A stretch of DNA of 64,000 nucleotides, taken from the NCBI RefSeq assembly GCF_009846745.1, contig NZ_AQPF01000012.1, forward strand, positions 29,835-93,834, read 5' to 3'. Below, one piece after another: positions 25,915 through 34,875 of the stretch. The DNA comes from Alloalcanivorax xiamenensis (GTDB lineage: Bacteria; Pseudomonadota; Gammaproteobacteria; Pseudomonadales; Alcanivoracaceae). Made by a program: the position numbers and the translations under genes. The notes beneath the pieces were generated by a model. It searched no databases and was not told the DNA's origin. It saw nothing but the letters and a program-made list of their open reading frames with translations. How positions within the stretch are numbered: position 1 is the first letter of the stretch; the number at the start of each line of letters is the position of its first letter.

Positions 25915-27197
25915 TCATCATGATCGGAGTCGGCTTGCTCATCGTGCTGCTATTGATGGAAATGCCGATTGCCTTCGCCATGATGGTGGCGGCCACGGTG
26001 GGGTTGTGGCTGGTGGGCGGAGAGCTGATGGTGCACAGCTACCTGGCGGATGCATTTCATAACGTCACCGCTTCCTACACCATGCTGACCATTCCCATGT
26101 TCGTTTTGATGGCTCAGTACATGGCCCAGAGTGGCATGGCCAGGGATATTATTGCCTGCAGCGACACCTGGTTGCGGCGCTTCAACGGTGGTTTGGGCAT
26201 GGCCTGTGTGTTCGCGAGCGCCTTCATGGCGGCGATCATTGGCTCCAGCACCGCCTCCTGCGCCACCATGTCCTCGGCGGCCTTTCCATCCATGCGTGAG
26301 AGCGGTTACGACCGCCGTATCTCGGTGGGCATAATCGCCATCGCCGGCACTCTGGCGATTATGATCCCGCCGAGCATCGTGCTGATTATTTACGGCATCC
26401 TGACACAGCAATCCGTGGGCAAGTTACTGATCGCGGGTCTTGTGCCGGGCCTGCTCACCGCCGCCGGCTACATCCTCACCATCTGGGGCTTGAGTAAACG
26501 GCGTCCGGATCTGGTACCCAGGCCAACCGCCTTCAATATGCGCGAGGCGATGGGGGCGTTACGTCCGGTCTGGCCCGCCATGCTGCTGATGGTGGTGACT
26601 ATTGGCGGCTTGTACAGCGGTCTGGCCACGCCAACGGAAATCGGCGCTGTGGGCTCGCTGGCGGCCTTGGTCATCGTGCTGCTGATGCGGCGTATCGACA
26701 AACGGCGTTTCGCCAGCGCCATGACCGAAACACTGGGCACCACGGTGATGATCATCACGATCATCATCGGAGCCATGATGTTCGGCTACTTTCTCACCCT
26801 GACGCAGGCGACCCAATCCCTCATTGCCATGATTAACGACGCCAACCTGTCACCCTGGGCGGTGCTGTTGACCCTGGTGGTGATCTATCTGGTGCTGGGC
26901 ATGCTCATGGATCAGATGGCGATTCTGGTGTTGACCGTGCCGGTGACCTTCGCGCTGATCACCCAGTTGGGCTTCGATGGCATCTGGTATGGCATCGTCA
27001 TAACGAAGACCGTGGAGATTGGTCTGGTGACGCCGCCGCTCGGACTCAATGTGTTTATCACCTCCGGTATTACCCGGGTGCCGGTGGGTGAGTGCTTCCG
27101 GGGGGTGGCGCCCTTCGTTCTGGTGGATTTGCTGATTCTCGGACTGCTCCTGGCGTTTCCGGAAATCAGCTTGTTCCTGCCCGGCCTGATGAAATAG
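25911..27197 (+). CDS. TRAP transporter large permease (DctM)
   Basis: 428-residue, about 12-helix sodium-coupled permease subunit. Typical blocks are 'MEMPIAFAMMVAATVGL', 'TIPMFVLMAQYMAQSGMA', 'GSSTASCATMSSAAFPSM' and the end block 'VTPPLGLNVFITSGI'. With DctP and DctQ it completes a TRAP transporter. The gene is followed 21 bp later by an acyl-CoA dehydrogenase, indicating that import and first catabolic step are co-expressed. Confidence 0.94.
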   Translation: MIIMIGVGLLIVLLLMEMPIAFAMMVAATVGLWLVGGELMVHSYLADAFHNVTASYTMLTIPMFVLMAQYMAQSGMARDIIACSDTWLRRFNGGLGMACVFASAFMAAIIGSSTASCATMSSAAFPSMRESGYDRRISVGIIAIAGTLAIMIPPSIVLIIYGILTQQSVGKLLIAGLVPGLLTAAGYILTIWGLSKRRPDLVPRPTAFNMREAMGALRPVWPAMLLMVVTIGGLYSGLATPTEIGAVGSLAALVIVLLMRRIDKRRFASAMTETLGTTVMIITIIIGAMMFGYFLTLTQATQSLIAMINDANLSPWAVLLTLVVIYLVLGMLMDQMAILVLTVPVTFALITQLGFDGIWYGIVITKTVEIGLVTPPLGLNVFITSGITRVPVGECFRGVAPFVLVDLLILGLLLAFPEISLFLPGLMK

Positions 27198-27218
27198 TGA
27201 ATGACATAGGAAACCGTG

Positions 27219-28421
27219 ATGAATTTTGATCTTCCCGAAGAGTTGGTGACACTGCGCGACGCGGTCACCGACGTGTGTGAAAAACACCTGGTTCCCGGCA
27301 TCAAGGAGTTCGAGCAGCGGCAGGAATTTGCTTACCCGCTGATCCGGGAGATGGGCAAGGCCGGTCTGTTCGGCGCGCCGTTCCCGGAAGAGCTGGGCGG
27401 TAGCGCCGCTGGTTTCCTGGCGGTGTCGGTGATCGCCGAGGAAATTTCCCGGTTGGCGCCGGAGTTTGGTTACGCCATGAACATGCAGTCAATGACTTGC
27501 CCTTACACTATCTACAATTGGGGCACGGAAGAGCAGGCGCGGCGGTTCGTGCCGGGGTTGATTGCCGGCGAGCAGATCGGCATGTTCGCCTTGTCCGAAG
27601 AAGGCAGCGGCTCTGATCCGGCGGGTTCCATGCGCACCGTGGCCAGACGTGATGGTGACGTGTATCGCCTGAATGGCTCGAAGATGTGGATCACTTTTTC
27701 TCATGCCACGGATGTGGGGGTTTTGTTCGCCAAAACCGACCCACACGCCGATCCGATGCATACTGGCATCACCGCTTTCATCGTGCAGCCGAAGCAATTC
27801 GAAGGCTACAGCGCGCAACCGATTGAATTGCCCGGCCTGTCCAAATCACTGCGCAGCTGTACCGTATTCCTTGATGACTTCGTGGTGCCGGTGGAGAACC
27901 GGCTTGGTGAAGAGGGGCAGGGATTCCGTATCGCCATGAATGCTCTCGAGTACGGCCGTTTGACTGTCAGTGGACGATTGACCGGCCTGGCGCAATCCGC
28001 CCTGGAAGTGGCGCGGAACTACGCCAATGAGCGCATCATTGGCGGCAAACCGATCGCCCGCTTTCAATTGATCCAGGAACGCATCGCCGATGCCACGGTG
28101 GCAGTGGAGGCGGCGCGATTGATGTCGCATCGGGTGGGCTGGACCATGGACCAGGGGCGGGTATCGACCCGGGTGGCGTCCCGTGCCAAGTATTTTGCTA
28201 CCCAGGCGGCGCGGCTCGCCGGTGACGTGGCCAGGGAAGTGCTGGGCGGTAATGCTCTGACGGCGGAGTATCCGGTCAACAAGATCAATGCCTATATCGA
28301 CATGCTCACTGTCGGCGAGGGCTCCGAGAACGTGCAGCGAGTTCTGATTGGCGAGGATTCCCTGGGGATCAAGGATGCTACCCGGCATGCCATGCGCAAC
28401 CGCTTCGTGGGAATGTTGTAG
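27219..28421 (+). CDS. Acyl-CoA dehydrogenase (cassette A)
   Basis: 400-residue FAD enzyme that introduces a double bond into an acyl-CoA. 'FALSEEGSGSDPAGSMRTVA' and 'YRLNGSKMWITFS' are the substrate/FAD motifs (about residues 125-155), and 'IGGKPIARFQLIQERIAD' the C-terminal domain block. A glutamate at about 367 ('VGEGSENVQR') occupies the usual base position. A GTG directly before the ATG is also possible. Last gene of the DctPQM operon; the CoA-ester made by the divergent CoA-transferase is the probable substrate. Confidence 0.92.
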   Translation: MNFDLPEELVTLRDAVTDVCEKHLVPGIKEFEQRQEFAYPLIREMGKAGLFGAPFPEELGGSAAGFLAVSVIAEEISRLAPEFGYAMNMQSMTCPYTIYNWGTEEQARRFVPGLIAGEQIGMFALSEEGSGSDPAGSMRTVARRDGDVYRLNGSKMWITFSHATDVGVLFAKTDPHADPMHTGITAFIVQPKQFEGYSAQPIELPGLSKSLRSCTVFLDDFVVPVENRLGEEGQGFRIAMNALEYGRLTVSGRLTGLAQSALEVARNYANERIIGGKPIARFQLIQERIADATVAVEAARLMSHRVGWTMDQGRVSTRVASRAKYFATQAARLAGDVAREVLGGNALTAEYPVNKINAYIDMLTVGEGSENVQRVLIGEDSLGIKDATRHAMRNRFVGML

Positions 28422-28438
28422 CGCCGGTGGCGTGGAAG

Positions 28439-28477
28439 GCCGCGGCGGGAGCTAGCAAGGAAAGCTCCCGCCGCGGC
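28439..28477. terminator. 15-bp perfect hairpin, bidirectional terminator candidate
   Basis: GCCGCGGCGGGAGCT and its exact reverse complement are separated by 9 bp, just after the acyl-CoA dehydrogenase and before the convergent DUF2780 gene. The run after the stem is only weakly T-rich (TTCGTGGTT), so it may act as an RNA-stabilising or partial terminator. Confidence 0.6.
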
Positions 28478-28523
28478 TTCGTGGTTCCGTTCTATGGGCC
28501 GCAATGGACCTTAACGTGTTGTC

Positions 28524-28910
28524 TCAGAACGGCAGAGCTTTCTGAATCAGACCGGCGATATCGCCTTGTCCTTGTTTCTGGAAATACTGCAGGATCAGCG
28601 GGATAAACTGCACCAGGGTATCCTTGTCCAGTCCCAGCTTTTGCATGCCGCCGGCGATTTGCGTCAGACCCGCCAGCTTGTCACTGCCCATGCTGGAAAG
28701 CAGCCCACCGGCCATGCCGAGCAGAGAGTCGCCGCCGCTTTCCGGGGCTTGCGACATCATTCCTTCCAGTTTGGGTTCGGCGCCGAGAATACGGCCGAAG
28801 TCGGTGCCGGAAAGATTGTCCTTTACCAGTTTCATCAGCAGGCCGGTGCCGCCCTCGGCTTGCTGGCCACTGACCCCGAGGGTGGACACGAGTTGGTTGA
28901 TCAGGTCCAT
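28524..28910 (-). CDS. DUF2780-type protein
   Basis: 128-residue protein with Gly- and Leu-rich amphipathic segments ('GGDSLLGMAGGLLSSMGSDK') and a C-terminal 'LVQFIPLILQYFQKQGQGD'. The pattern is that of the DUF2780 (VcgC/VcgE) family, function unknown. No signal peptide. It follows the Kbp/LysM gene by 22 bp on the same strand, so the two are probably co-transcribed. Confidence 0.8.
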   Translation of the reverse strand: MDLINQLVSTLGVSGQQAEGGTGLLMKLVKDNLSGTDFGRILGAEPKLEGMMSQAPESGGDSLLGMAGGLLSSMGSDKLAGLTQIAGGMQKLGLDKDTLVQFIPLILQYFQKQGQGDIAGLIQKALPF

Positions 28911-28932
28911 GGCCTTGTCTCCTTGCCGGTAT

Positions 28933-29370
28933 TTACTTGGGAATACGGATTTTCTGACCCGGGTAGATCAGGTCGGGGTCCTTGATCACTTCACGGTTGG
29001 CTTCGAAGATGGCGGTATATTTGTTGCCGTCGCCGTAAAACTGGCTGGCCACCTTCCACAAGGTGTCGCCTTTCTGAATTTCGTAGTACTCCACTTCTTC
29101 CACTGCTGCTTCCGCCGGCAGGGTCAGGGCGTCGCCTTCCACTTTCTCCACGTTTTCCACGTTACCGGCCAGCAGTACGGTTTTTTCCTTGGCGGCCTGA
29201 TTTTCGCAATCACCGCTGAGCGTGGCGCAGCCGTCGGCGAACTTCACCTCCAGGTTCGATACGCCGGGATTGTCCTCCAGAATGTGTGCTTTGATTTTTT
29301 CGGCCGCGTCCGTGTCATCGCTACCGAACAGTTTCTTACCGATGTTTTTCGCAAAGCTGAACAGATCCAT
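28933..29370 (-). CDS. kbp: Kbp/YgaU-type BON-LysM protein
   Basis: 145-residue protein with an N-terminal BON domain (about 20-85, 'VKFADGCATLSGDCENQAAK') and a C-terminal LysM domain ('YEIQKGDTLWKVASQFYG', 'NKYTAIFEANREVI', ending 'IYPGQKIRIPK'). Order and size match E. coli Kbp (YgaU, 149 residues), a cytoplasmic potassium-binding stress protein. ATG 29370 begins 'MDLFSFAKNIGKKLFG', like YgaU; an in-frame start six codons upstream is less likely. Confidence 0.92.
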   Translation of the reverse strand: MDLFSFAKNIGKKLFGSDDTDAAEKIKAHILEDNPGVSNLEVKFADGCATLSGDCENQAAKEKTVLLAGNVENVEKVEGDALTLPAEAAVEEVEYYEIQKGDTLWKVASQFYGDGNKYTAIFEANREVIKDPDLIYPGQKIRIPK

Positions 29371-29574
29371 GTTGCATTCCTCATACATTAAGGTGGGTCA
29401 GGCTCGGGGCCAGGGCTTGATTATTTCCCTATTGGCACGGCAAACACCATGCCAGATGATCTTTTCTTACCGTAATTCAACACTATTTTGTGATTGTCTC
29501 GTGACGGCGCTTCGCGTCATGCAACTATTGGATTATGTTTGGCGGATCGGTGGGCCCTGAATCGGGAGGGGCTG

Positions 29575-29778
29575 ATGCCGGAGGCAGGGACAATGACTTC
29601 CGCCAGGGACAGCGAGGCGCTTGAGGATGCGATCAGAGGCCGCGGTGCCTTTCGCCGCTTCAAGTCCCTGGTCTTTGATCTTGGCCTGGAGGATGAATGG
29701 CATCGGTTCAGGGGCGGGGCGTTGGAGGCGATGTTGGCGTACTGGATGGATTCGGAGAGGATCGAGTACGACGATTAG
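29575..29778 (+). pseudogene. C-terminal fragment of a UPF0158 protein
   Basis: ATG 29575, behind a strong GGGAGGGG, encodes only 67 residues. From 'AIRGRGAFRRFKSLVFDLGL' to 'EDEWHRFRGGALEAML' and the end '..IEYDD' it matches the C-terminal third of UPF0158 proteins (usually about 150 residues). No matching N-terminal part is found upstream in any frame. The good ribosome site means a mini-protein could still be made. Confidence 0.55.
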
Positions 29779-29835
29779 GCCGGGGTTGATCCCGCTTCCG
29801 CGGATAACGACAATCCTGTTTTCCATAGCGATCCC

Positions 29836-30849
29836 GTGAGATTGGCACCGTTGCGTCTATTCTGTTCTTTCATGGTTCTCGTGTTGCTCAGTGCCGGTGC
29901 CGCGGGCGACACCGTCTGGCTGAAAAATGGCGACCGGCTTACCGGCGAGATCGTGCTGATGGACAGCACCAAACTGCTGTTGGAGACCCCCTACGCCGGT
30001 GCGGTGCCGATAGATCGGGAGATGATCAGCACGCTGCAAAGTGACCATGGGTTGCTGGTGAAGTGGCCTGGGGGCAACGGTGAGGTCAGCAAGACGGTGG
30101 CGGCGGGGCAGCCAGGGCGGATCGTCGTCAGCAATGGCGAGGAAACCTCCGTGGAGTTGACCAGTGTCACCCGGATGTTGCGTCCCAAACCCTTGCTGCA
30201 GGACCTGGAGTGGACCGGCGACCTGGAGTTCGATATCAATTACGAGCGGGCCGAGCGGGACACCGATGACTTCGATCTGGCCCTGAACAATCAAGCCCGA
30301 CACGGGCCCTGGCGGCATAACCTGCAGGCCGACTACAACCGCAAGTTCCGTGACGATGTGCGTATTGAGCAGGACTGGAGCGCCAAGTACGCGCTGGACC
30401 GCTTCATCACTCAGAGCCGTTTCTGGCAGACCCGCTACGAGTATCAGCGTGATTGGTTCGAGAACGTACGCCGACGACGTGCCCTCGGCACCGGGCCGGG
30501 GTACCAGTTCTGGGACAATGAGTTGGGTGCCTTTTCCCTGGCCTGGCTGCTCAGCTACAACCAGTTCTCCTACGCGGAAAGGAGCGACAAGGATTTCTAT
30601 GCCTTGAGCATGCAGTGGGATTACACCCGCTATCTGGTGGGCAAGACCTTCGAGCTGTTCAGCCGGGGCAGCGTCGGCAAGGCCCTGAGCGGCGTGGAGG
30701 GCTATTCCGTGGATGCGGAATTCGGCGTGCGATACCGGCTCACGGACTGGGCCTCACTGAGCATGAAAGTGGAAACCGATCTGGTGAAGGATTTCTCCGA
30801 GGACCTGGATGAAACCGATTACAGTCTTGGGCTGGGCATCGGATGGTGA
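29836..30849 (+). CDS. DUF481 outer-membrane protein
   Basis: 337-residue protein with a signal peptide (cleavage near 'AGAAGD', residue 24), a small N-terminal domain 'VWLKNGDRLTGEIVLMDSTK', then from about residue 120 an alternating-strand region ending 'YSLGLGIGW', typical of DUF481 outer-membrane barrels ('salt-induced' YdiY-like). The start used is GTG 29836, which gives a full signal sequence; ATG 29872 would cut it short. Function of the family is unknown. Confidence 0.85.
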   Translation: MRLAPLRLFCSFMVLVLLSAGAAGDTVWLKNGDRLTGEIVLMDSTKLLLETPYAGAVPIDREMISTLQSDHGLLVKWPGGNGEVSKTVAAGQPGRIVVSNGEETSVELTSVTRMLRPKPLLQDLEWTGDLEFDINYERAERDTDDFDLALNNQARHGPWRHNLQADYNRKFRDDVRIEQDWSAKYALDRFITQSRFWQTRYEYQRDWFENVRRRRALGTGPGYQFWDNELGAFSLAWLLSYNQFSYAERSDKDFYALSMQWDYTRYLVGKTFELFSRGSVGKALSGVEGYSVDAEFGVRYRLTDWASLSMKVETDLVKDFSEDLDETDYSLGLGIGW

Positions 30850-30864
30850 GGTGGCGCCGACGGT

Positions 30865-32025
30865 CTAGGGCCAATTCCATGGCGGGGTATCCAACAGCCC
30901 CTGGCCTCTGATCCGGGTTTCCCCAAGCTCTTTCTCCAGTTCCACGCCATGGCAATCCGGTTCCTGATTCAATGCCGCCACCAGGCGGCTGGCGTGGCTG
31001 ATCACCCACACCTGGCCGTGGCGGCTGGCGCGGGCAATCAATCGCGCCAGGGCGGGCAACAGATCCGGATGCAGGCTGTTTTCCGGTTCGTTCAGAACCA
31101 TCAGTGAGGGTGGTCGTGATGTCAGTAAGGCCGCGATCAAAAGCAGATAACGCAGGGTGCCATCGGACAGCTCCGCGGCTGTCAACGGACGCAGCAGGCC
31201 GTACTGATGGAAGGCGATCTTGAGCCGGCCATCGTTCAGGGGAACGATGGCCAGGCGCGCTCCGGGAAACGCGTCCTCGATGGCGCTGTCGAGCGCTTCG
31301 GCATCGCCGATTTCCCGGATGGTTTGCAGGGCCGCGGCCAGATCGCGGCCGTCGTGATGCAGCACGGAGGTGCGGGTGCCGAGCTGAACCTGCCGGGCGG
31401 GGGCGTCCTGATCGGTGCGAAAGTGGTCGTAGAAGCGCCAGCCGCGAATTCGCTCGCGCAAAGTGACCACCTCCGGTGTGGAGCGGGCGTCGGCCACCTG
31501 GCTGAACAGGCTGTCGAAGCTGTTGAGGTGCTCACTGATAACCTGCCAGTGGCCTTCGCTCCGGGTCTTCACCAGCGGACCGCCGCGGTCCACCAACACC
31601 GTGGCCGGGCGGTAGCTGGAACCGGCCCAGATCAGTTCCCGCTTGATCTCCGGGTCCAGATTGAAAGCGGTGGTGCAATCCGGTTTCGGCAGACCCAGCT
31701 CGATCAGATAGCCATAGTCCTCATCGTTGAATCCGAGGCGCAGGCGGCGGCTATGCTGGCGAGGCCCGCCCTGCACCGGCACCGAGCCGTTGCGCATGCC
31801 TTTGGTGAGGGTCTCTGGTCCGGCCCAGAACGTGGACTCCAGCCCGCCTTCGGCGGCCAGGGCGGCGATGACGTCGTCACGTGCGGTGGCGGCCAGCAAC
31901 CGCAGGGCCCGGTACAAATTGGATTTGCCGCTGCCGTTGGCGCCGGTGACCACATTCAGGGGGGCCAGCGGCACGGTCAGATTCAGAACGGAACGATAGT
32001 TGCCAATGGCCAGCGTGGTCAGCAT
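30865..32025 (-). CDS. AAA-family ATPase, RecF/SMC-like (COG4637 type)
   Basis: 386-residue predicted ATPase. Walker A 'TGANGSGKSNLYRAL' (about residues 27-41) follows the 'LAIGNYRSVLNLTVPL' start typical of RecF-like and OLD-like ATPases. The ABC signature region 'LSDGTLRYLLLIAALL' and Walker B 'PSLMVLNEPENSLHPDLLP' are near residues 270-320, with the H-loop 'VWVISHAS'. No TOPRIM nuclease domain is attached, and no partner endonuclease is next door. Usually a stand-alone chromosomal ATPase of unknown role; a defence role is possible but unsupported. ATG 32025 is preferred to a longer start at 32112. Confidence 0.87.
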   Translation of the reverse strand: MLTTLAIGNYRSVLNLTVPLAPLNVVTGANGSGKSNLYRALRLLAATARDDVIAALAAEGGLESTFWAGPETLTKGMRNGSVPVQGGPRQHSRRLRLGFNDEDYGYLIELGLPKPDCTTAFNLDPEIKRELIWAGSSYRPATVLVDRGGPLVKTRSEGHWQVISEHLNSFDSLFSQVADARSTPEVVTLRERIRGWRFYDHFRTDQDAPARQVQLGTRTSVLHHDGRDLAAALQTIREIGDAEALDSAIEDAFPGARLAIVPLNDGRLKIAFHQYGLLRPLTAAELSDGTLRYLLLIAALLTSRPPSLMVLNEPENSLHPDLLPALARLIARASRHGQVWVISHASRLVAALNQEPDCHGVELEKELGETRIRGQGLLDTPPWNWP

Positions 32026-32136
32026 GCCGGGGATTCCCTGGTGGCGAAGAGAGGCCAGTAAAAAGGAATCCCGATAGTGTTTCAAGGCGGTGAACACGGC
32101 CTTCCTCATCACCCTCGCCGTGCTATGCTGGCGCCC

Positions 32137-32772
32137 ATGAAAGCCGTCATCATTATTGTGAGTACCCTGCTGGGGGCGATGCCGTTACCGGTCGTGGCCC
32201 AGCCCTCGACGGAGTCCGCCTTCGTGACGGCCTTGGTCGATGCCGCCATGGCGCGAACCCGGGTATCCGTCACCTATGACGGCGGTTATCGCCGCATTGA
32301 TTATCCCAACGGGGACGTGCCCGACAATATTGGCGTTTGCACGGATGTGGTGATTCGCTCTTATCGCAAGGTCGGGGTGGATCTGCAGCGTCTGGTGCAC
32401 GAGGACATGAGACAAGCCTTCGATGCCTATCCTAAGCACTGGGGATTGCGCCGCCCCGACACCAATATCGATCATCGGCGCGTGCCCAATCTGCAAACGT
32501 TCTTTGAGCGTCAGGGGGCGGCGCTGCCGGTTTCCGACCGGGCCGACGCTTACCGTCCCGGTGACCTGGTCACCTGGATGCTGCCCGGTAATCTCCCGCA
32601 CATTGGGGTGGTCGCCAATCAACGTTCCACCGATAGCGGCCGTCCCTTGATCATTCACAACATCGGACGCGGACCGGAATTGGAGGATCTGCTGTTCTCT
32701 TATCCCATCACCGGGCACTACCGTTATGTCCGGCTTCCCAGCCGGGAGGCATCGCATGGTGTTGCCCACTGA
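32137..32772 (+). CDS. DUF1287 (YijF-like) exported protein
   Basis: 211-residue exported protein: signal peptide ending 'LPVVAQ' at about residue 21, then the DUF1287 block 'VSVTYDGGYRRIDYPNGDVP' and 'IGVCTDVVIRSYRKVGVDLQ'. The Cys/His/Asp pattern ('GVCTDVV', 'LPHIGVVAN', 'IIHNIGRG') suggests an NlpC/P60-like cell-wall peptidase fold, although activity is unproven. The ATG 32137 start gives a clean signal sequence; earlier frames overlap the divergent ATPase promoter region. Confidence 0.87.
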   Translation: MKAVIIIVSTLLGAMPLPVVAQPSTESAFVTALVDAAMARTRVSVTYDGGYRRIDYPNGDVPDNIGVCTDVVIRSYRKVGVDLQRLVHEDMRQAFDAYPKHWGLRRPDTNIDHRRVPNLQTFFERQGAALPVSDRADAYRPGDLVTWMLPGNLPHIGVVANQRSTDSGRPLIIHNIGRGPELEDLLFSYPITGHYRYVRLPSREASHGVAH

Positions 32773-32781
32773 TATGTTGTC

Positions 32782-33387
32782 TCAGCGGCCCCGCCGCCGC
32801 TCAATGGCGACCTGAATCAACGGCATCCGGTCATTGCCGAAGTACATGTCATCGCCGTCGATAAAAATAGTAGGTGAACCGAAGCCGCCCCGTCGTATGA
32901 CGGCCTCCGTGTTCTCGCGCAGCTGGTCCTTGATCCCGGGTTCCTGGATGCCGGCGAAGAAAGCGTCCCGGTCCACGCCCAGCTGTTCCAGAATCGGGAT
33001 CAACTGGTCGTCCTGGGCGATGTCCTTGCCATCGCGCCAATAGCTCTGGAACACCGCCCGGGCAAAGGGCACCAGCTTGCCCTGAGGGGCGAGCCAGAGG
33101 CAGCCGCGCATGGCCTTGACGCTGTTCACCGGAAATACCTCCGGCCAATTGATTTCCAGCCCCTGATAGCGCGCCCAGTCCCGCAGATCCTTGCGCATAT
33201 AGCTCGCTTTCTGCGGTACCGGTTTTTCTCGCGAAGCGTACACGGAGGGGTTGATGGTATTGAAGATGCCGCCCACCAGGATGGGTTTCCATTCGATGCT
33301 GGTGCCGGTGTCGTTGGCGACGTTTTGAATACTCTCGAAGCCCAGATAAGTCCAGGGGCTGGAGCAGTCGAAGTAAAACTCGATCAT
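32782..33387 (-). CDS. 2-hydroxychromene-2-carboxylate isomerase-like (kappa GST/DsbA fold) protein
   Basis: 201-residue DsbA-fold protein with the kappa-class active-site block 'FYFDCSSPWTYLGFES' (residues 4-19), where a serine activates glutathione, and the end 'GGFGSPTIFIDGDDMYFGNDRM'. Members isomerise aromatic breakdown intermediates or conjugate glutathione. It follows the GST gene by 18 bp on the same strand and likely forms a two-gene detoxification operon. Confidence 0.9.
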   Translation of the reverse strand: MIEFYFDCSSPWTYLGFESIQNVANDTGTSIEWKPILVGGIFNTINPSVYASREKPVPQKASYMRKDLRDWARYQGLEINWPEVFPVNSVKAMRGCLWLAPQGKLVPFARAVFQSYWRDGKDIAQDDQLIPILEQLGVDRDAFFAGIQEPGIKDQLRENTEAVIRRGGFGSPTIFIDGDDMYFGNDRMPLIQVAIERRRGR

Positions 33388-33405
33388 GGCGAAATCCTTG
33401 TGGTG

Positions 33406-34101
33406 TTATTCGCTGGTCACGGTTTGGTTCTGGCCGAACAGGACCCGTTTGGCGTCGTCGGACATGGTGCTCTGGCGCAGCGCCTTGCCCACAGCGAGGC
33501 CTTTTTGCAGCGCTTCGCGGCCCCGCAACCGCGAGAACCAGCGCGCTACGTTGGGGAAGTCGTCCAGTGTGATGCCCTGGGCTTTGTGGGTCATCACCCA
33601 GGGAAAGATAGCCATGTCGGCGATGGAATAGTCGCCGGCCACGCAAGGGACGTCAGTAAGGGCCTGATCCAGGACGCCGTAGAGGCGCCGGGCCTCGCGG
33701 CCGTAGCGGTCAATGGCGTAGGGTACCTTCTCCGGTGCGTATAACAGGAAATGCCCGTTTTGACCCAGCATCGGGCCCAAGCCGCCCATTTGCCACATCA
33801 GCCACTGTTTGGCCCGGTAGCGTCCACGCAGGTCCACGGGCAGGAAGCAGCCGCTCTTCTCGGCCAGATACTCCAGGATGGCTCCGCTTTCGAAAAGGGA
33901 AACCGGCTCGCCGCCATCCTCCGGCGCATGATCCACCAGTGCCGGCATCCGGCCATTGGGGCTGAGGGAGAGGAACGCCGGATCGAATTGCTCTCCCTTG
34001 CCGATATTGACCGGCACGATGCGGTAAGGCAGTCCGCACTCCTCCAGCATGATGGTGATTTTCCAGCCATTGGGGGTGGGCCAGTAGTACAGATCAAGCA
34101 C
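33406..34101 (-). CDS. Nu-class-like glutathione S-transferase
   Basis: 231-residue GST of the YfcG/YghU kind: 'LYYWPTPNGWKITIMLEE' contains the 'TPNG' glutathione-site motif of nu-class enzymes, 'SPNGRMPALVDHAPEDGG' the cis-Pro loop, and 'GDYSIADMAIFPWV' the C-terminal domain. It heads a two-gene operon and is divergent from a TetR gene, with a dyad operator in the 160-bp intergenic region. Regulation by that TetR protein is likely. Confidence 0.9.
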   Translation of the reverse strand: MLDLYYWPTPNGWKITIMLEECGLPYRIVPVNIGKGEQFDPAFLSLSPNGRMPALVDHAPEDGGEPVSLFESGAILEYLAEKSGCFLPVDLRGRYRAKQWLMWQMGGLGPMLGQNGHFLLYAPEKVPYAIDRYGREARRLYGVLDQALTDVPCVAGDYSIADMAIFPWVMTHKAQGITLDDFPNVARWFSRLRGREALQKGLAVGKALRQSTMSDDAKRVLFGQNQTVTSE

Positions 34102-34227
34102 AAGCGTCTCCCGGAGTTATTGTCGTGGTTATGGGCGGTATACCGCCGGGTCCAGACCAATCTAAAACATTCCCACCGGTTTCGCGAAAGCAACGGGCTG
34201 AAGGAGGGGCGCCATGGGAGGGGCGGG

Positions 34228-34256
34228 TTGACGGAGTAGAATGATCGTTCTACTCT
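34228..34256 (+). promoter_or_regulatory. TetR promoter with overlapping 20-bp dyad operator
   Basis: TTGACG (34228-34233) and TACTCT (34251-34256) are spaced by exactly 17 bp. AGTAGAA-TGATCG-TTCTACT (34235-34254), with perfect 7-bp arms, fills the spacer. The predicted transcription start is within 1-2 bases of the ATG at 34264, which would make a leaderless mRNA. Typical self-repression geometry for TetR regulators. Confidence 0.65.
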
Positions 34257-34263
34257 CTTCGCC

Positions 34264-34875
34264 ATGACCACTCCTTCACGACAATCAACCAAACAGCGTC
34301 CGGCAACAGTGCGAGCGAAGCTGCTCGCCGTCACCGAGCGACTGATCTATACCGGCGGCATTCACGCCACCGGCATGGATCGCATCGTGCGTGAATCCGG
34401 TGTGGCGAGGAAAAGCATTTACCGCTACTTCCCCACCAAGGAAGCGCTGGTGGCGGAGGCGCTGCGTGAGCGGGATGAGCGCTGGATGAACTGGTTCGTC
34501 TCGGCATGCGAAACAGCACCGCCGGGGCCGCCACGCTTGCGGGCGATCTTCGAAGCGCTGGCGGACTGGTTTTCCCAGGACGACTTCAATGGTTGCGCTT
34601 TCATCAACGCCGCTGGCGAAGTCGCCGCCGGACCTGTTCATGACGTGGCCCGGGCCCACAAGCGCCGGCTGCGAGACTATCTTTGTTCGGTGCTGGCGGA
34701 GTGCGGTGTAACGGACGCGGCGACGGCGGCCGAGGACCTTCTGATTTTGGTCGACGGCGCGATCATCAGTGCCCGCGTCGGAGGGGATTCCCGCGCGGCA
34801 CAGCGGGCCGCACGCATGGCGCATCAGCTGGTGCGGGATCAAAACGTGTCATCAACCACTGGAGATTCGTTATGA
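34264..34875 (+). CDS. TetR-family transcriptional regulator
   Basis: 203-residue repressor with an N-terminal helix-turn-helix ('LIYTGGIHATGMDRIVRES' and 'GVARKSIYRYFPTKEALVAE', about residues 28-65) and a helical ligand domain ('FNGCAFINAAGEVAAGPVHD', 'DLLILVDGAIISARV'). No ribosome site is visible; a promoter is placed so that transcription would start at the ATG. Its stop overlaps the next start (ATGA). Confidence 0.92.
   Translation: MTTPSRQSTKQRPATVRAKLLAVTERLIYTGGIHATGMDRIVRESGVARKSIYRYFPTKEALVAEALRERDERWMNWFVSACETAPPGPPRLRAIFEALADWFSQDDFNGCAFINAAGEVAAGPVHDVARAHKRRLRDYLCSVLAECGVTDAATAAEDLLILVDGAIISARVGGDSRAAQRAARMAHQLVRDQNVSSTTGDSL

Noticed and set aside
30865..32025. Possible OLD/Gabija-type defence ATPase
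   Set aside because: The ATPase domain is clear but there is no TOPRIM domain and no adjacent helicase or nuclease, so a defence label is unsupported.
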